Shown here: positions 4,942 through 6,771 of the stretch, piece by piece
Layout: every line of letters begins with the position of its first letter
Numbering within the stretch: position 1 is the first letter of the stretch
Notes under the pieces: model-generated
The model's database searches: none
What the model was told of the DNA's origin: nothing
The model's input: the letters and a program-made list of their open reading frames with translations, nothing else
Origin: Methanobacterium sp.
GTDB taxonomy: Archaea; Methanobacteriota; Methanobacteria; Methanobacteriales; Methanobacteriaceae
Assembly: GCA_003161815.1 (NCBI GenBank)
Contig: PMNN01000119.1
Location: forward strand, 2,433-9,203
DNA: 6,771 nt
Direction of reading: 5' to 3'
Made by a program: the position numbers and the translations under genes

Positions 4942-6096
4942 ATGGAAATCGTGCTTTGCGTTACCGGTAGCATTGCTGCAATAGAAGCAGTCAAACTGGC
5001 GAGAGAACTTAAAAGACATAAAATAGAGATAAAATGCTTCATGAGCGATGATGCATGTGAAATCATCCACCCTAACGCTATGGAATTCGCCACTGATCAA
5101 GAAGTGACATCAGAACTCACAGGTAAAATCGAGCATGTGAAATATGCACAATCAGATTTAATACTGGTGGCGCCGGCTACTGCTAATGTAATAAGCAAAT
5201 TAGCTTGTAAAATTGCAGATAATCCTATTAATACTCTTTTAATTACAGCTTTTGGATATAAAACCCCTATAATATTTGTTCCATCTATGCATTATTCCAT
5301 GTATCAGGCTATCTTAGAAAATATCCATAAATTAGAGGATGAGGGAATAACTTTCATAAAGCCGAAAATTGAAGAAAATAAAGCTAAATTTCCAGATATT
5401 AATGATATAATATTTTATGCCTTAAGAGAAACTTCTGATAAATCTTTACAGGGTAAAAAAATTTTAGTGAGTGCTGGTGCAACCTACGAGGAGATAGATC
5501 CGGTTCGTGGAATAACTAACAGGAGCTCCGGGAAGATGGGAGTGGAAATAGCCAGAGAAGCCTTTATAAGAGGGGCTGAGGTTACAATGCTCTGTGGTAG
5601 ATTGGATATCCAAGTGCCCAGTATTTTCCGGGTAGTTAATGTGGAGTCAACCGAAGAAATGCAACTCGAACTGAAAAATCTATTAACAAAAAATGATATT
5701 TTCGTATCCGCAGCAGCAGTATCTGATTTTATTCCTGAAAAATCTGAACAAGATAATGCATATAAAATATCCTCAGAAAATGATATAACATTACATCTTA
5801 AACGTGCACCTAAAATAATAAATTCTGTAAAGAAAATAAACCCAGATATATTCTTAGTAGGTTTTAAAGCAGAATATAACGTATCTAGGGATCAATTAAT
5901 TGATTCTGCTAGTAGAAAGATGAAGGAATCCGGCGCAGATATCATGATCGCTAACGATGTTGCTGTGAAAGGCGGTGGATTTGGTTCTGATAAAAATGAG
6001 ATTATTATAATGGATGAAAATGTTTTTAGTGTCCCATTAACCTCAAAAAGGGAGATTTCGCAGAAAATTTTGGATAAGATTATAGAGAAAGTTTAA
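4942..6096 (+). CDS. coaBC: Bifunctional phosphopantothenoylcysteine decarboxylase / phosphopantothenate-cysteine ligase
   Basis: The fused enzyme makes 4'-phosphopantothenoylcysteine and decarboxylates it to 4'-phosphopantetheine in coenzyme A synthesis. CoaC covers residues about 1-165: the flavoprotein opening VLCVTGSIAAIEAVKLAREL (4-23), a probable catalytic His at H64 (EHVKYAQ), the FMN-site APATAN (77-82), ADNP (92-95), and PSMHYSMY (114-121), which has His where many relatives have Asn. The bacterial flap motif with an active-site Cys (ACGxxGxGRM) is absent; KPKIEENKAKF (140-150) stands there. CoaB covers about 171-384: VSAGATYEEIDPVRGITNRS (176-195, N193 expected to be catalytic), SSGKMG (195-200), AAAVSDF (257-263), LKRAPKI (286-292) and VGFKAE (306-311). 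The 384-residue length is normal for the fusion. ATG 4942 is the only conventional start near the conserved N-terminus, although the frame is open upstream to 4861. Archaeal CoaB proteins usually use ATP where bacterial enzymes use CTP; the sequence alone does not settle this. Confidence 0.95.
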   Translation: MEIVLCVTGSIAAIEAVKLARELKRHKIEIKCFMSDDACEIIHPNAMEFATDQEVTSELTGKIEHVKYAQSDLILVAPATANVISKLACKIADNPINTLLITAFGYKTPIIFVPSMHYSMYQAILENIHKLEDEGITFIKPKIEENKAKFPDINDIIFYALRETSDKSLQGKKILVSAGATYEEIDPVRGITNRSSGKMGVEIAREAFIRGAEVTMLCGRLDIQVPSIFRVVNVESTEEMQLELKNLLTKNDIFVSAAAVSDFIPEKSEQDNAYKISSENDITLHLKRAPKIINSVKKINPDIFLVGFKAEYNVSRDQLIDSASRKMKESGADIMIANDVAVKGGGFGSDKNEIIIMDENVFSVPLTSKREISQKILDKIIEKV

Positions 6097-6101
6097 TATT
6101 A

Positions 6102-6112
6102 TTTTCTTTTTT
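6102..6112 (+). terminator. T-rich terminator after coaBC
   Basis: TTTTCTTTTTT begins 6 bases after the coaBC stop in the 62-base gap between coaBC and the convergent fibrillarin gene. It fits archaeal oligo-T termination on the plus strand. I see no equally clear tract for the minus strand. Confidence 0.5.
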
Positions 6113-6158
6113 AATACTAAACTATTTTAGATATTATTTAATTAATGTAGGATTTATA

Positions 6159-6771
6159 TTAAAATCCGAATTCACAAACAAAACACATATGGTCTTTTTC
6201 ATATGGTTCTAGATCAATTTTCTCTAGCACGTGAAAACCATTAGCATTTAACTTCGACTCTTCCTCTAGAAATACTTCACTAGGCTTTTTGGTAACATTT
6301 ATACTTCTTGATTTTAACATTAGAATACCTAACCCATCTTTTTTTAAAAATAACCTCATATTATCAATGAAAAGCTCTGTCTGTTTGGGTTGGGCCACAT
6401 CTGAGTAAATAATATCTACTTTTTCCATTAAATAAATATAATTTAAAGGTTTAGTTGCGTCATCTAAAATAGGAATCATATTACTCCGTAACTCGGATAA
6501 ATCAACTAAATTCCGCATCATCCGGGGTGAAAACTCTACACAATAGATTAAACCTCCAGATGCTATGTCAGATATATGGGAAGGAGTGGTACCTGAAGAT
6601 GCCCCTAAATAAAGAATTATAGAATCTATCTGGAAAGGAAAAACATCTAAACCGTTTAAAATAGCTGCAGCTAGTTTAGATCTTCGCTGATTCCATATTC
6701 TAAATTCTAATCCATTTATATTAACCAATTTCTCACCATAAACCTTTAATGTGGGTGTAAGGTTTGGAGTG
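6159..6771 (-). CDS. flpA: Fibrillarin-like 2'-O-methyltransferase, 5' end cut by window edge
   Basis: Fibrillarin is the catalytic subunit of archaeal C/D-box sRNPs. With Nop5 and L7Ae it methylates riboses of rRNA and tRNA using S-adenosylmethionine. The frame is open to the window edge: 14 further codons upstream of the TTG at 6726-6728 read TPNLTPTLKVYGEK and fit the fibrillarin N-terminal domain. That TTG is therefore an internal Leu, not the start, and a few to about 20 residues are missing. Counting from the first visible Thr, the key parts are WNQRRSKLAAAI (26-37), the SAM loop YLGASSGTTPSHISDI (54-69), VEFSPR (78-83), ILDDATKP (101-108), the catalytic-site segment YSDVAQPKQ (122-130) and LKSRSINV (152-159). 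The gene is convergent with coaBC. Archaeal fibrillarin usually neighbours nop5, which would lie outside the window. Confidence 0.95.
   Translation of the reverse strand, partial: TPNLTPTLKVYGEKLVNINGLEFRIWNQRRSKLAAAILNGLDVFPFQIDSIILYLGASSGTTPSHISDIASGGLIYCVEFSPRMMRNLVDLSELRSNMIPILDDATKPLNYIYLMEKVDIIYSDVAQPKQTELFIDNMRLFLKKDGLGILMLKSRSINVTKKPSEVFLEEESKLNANGFHVLEKIDLEPYEKDHMCFVCEFGF

Noticed and set aside
6726..6728. TTG as start of fibrillarin on the minus strand
   Set aside because: Fourteen more in-frame codons up to the window edge fit the family's N-terminal domain; the gene is truncated by the window.

Overview
The window looks like chromosomal DNA from a Methanobacterium-like methanogenic archaeon. 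It is AT-rich, with Shine-Dalgarno sites of the AGGAGGTGAT type, TTTATATA-like TATA boxes and oligo-T terminators. The gene families are archaeal: an Rnl3-type RNA ligase, fused archaeal CoaBC, archaeal fibrillarin, and surface proteins rich in Asn-X-Ser/Thr sequons. From memory, a similar set of genes (CBS proteins, RNA ligase, prephenate dehydratase, Dfp/CoaBC, fibrillarin) lies close together in Methanothermobacter. I could not check this.

Layout. (1) Bases 1-3266 form a plus-strand run with little spacing: the 3' part of a multi-CBS protein, an ATP-dependent RNA ligase (Rnl3/MthRnl/Pab1020 family), prephenate dehydratase PheA, and an unrecognised single-pass membrane protein with an Asn/Thr-rich outer tail. 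An oligo-T terminator ends the run. (2) Bases 3301-3923 hold a separate unit: a TATA box and a small PsbP-like lipoprotein. (3) Bases 3924-4393 are a 470-base AT-rich spacer with no credible gene. It holds candidate TATA boxes and weak inverted repeats before a very good Shine-Dalgarno site. (4) Bases 4394-6096 hold a zinc-finger plus KH RNA-binding protein and bifunctional CoaBC (coenzyme A synthesis). (5) Bases 6159-6771, minus strand and convergent with coaBC, hold fibrillarin (FlpA), cut by the window edge.

The most notable locus is the 5' end of the RNA ligase gene. The reading frame is open from the CBS stop at 525-527, and the 13 codons before the first TTG encode the first half of a CxxC/CxxC zinc ribbon whose second half lies in the ligase ORF. 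The only start candidate that keeps the ribbon and suits the strong GAGGAGGT Shine-Dalgarno site is an ATT codon at 528. In the linker between the two zinc knuckles lies a perfect 7-bp GC-rich hairpin followed by ten T residues, which looks like an intrinsic terminator or attenuator inside the coding sequence.

Functionally the window mixes RNA metabolism (RNA ligase, KH protein, fibrillarin) with phenylalanine and CoA synthesis and two surface proteins. Nothing points to a mobile element, CRISPR array, tRNA or rRNA.
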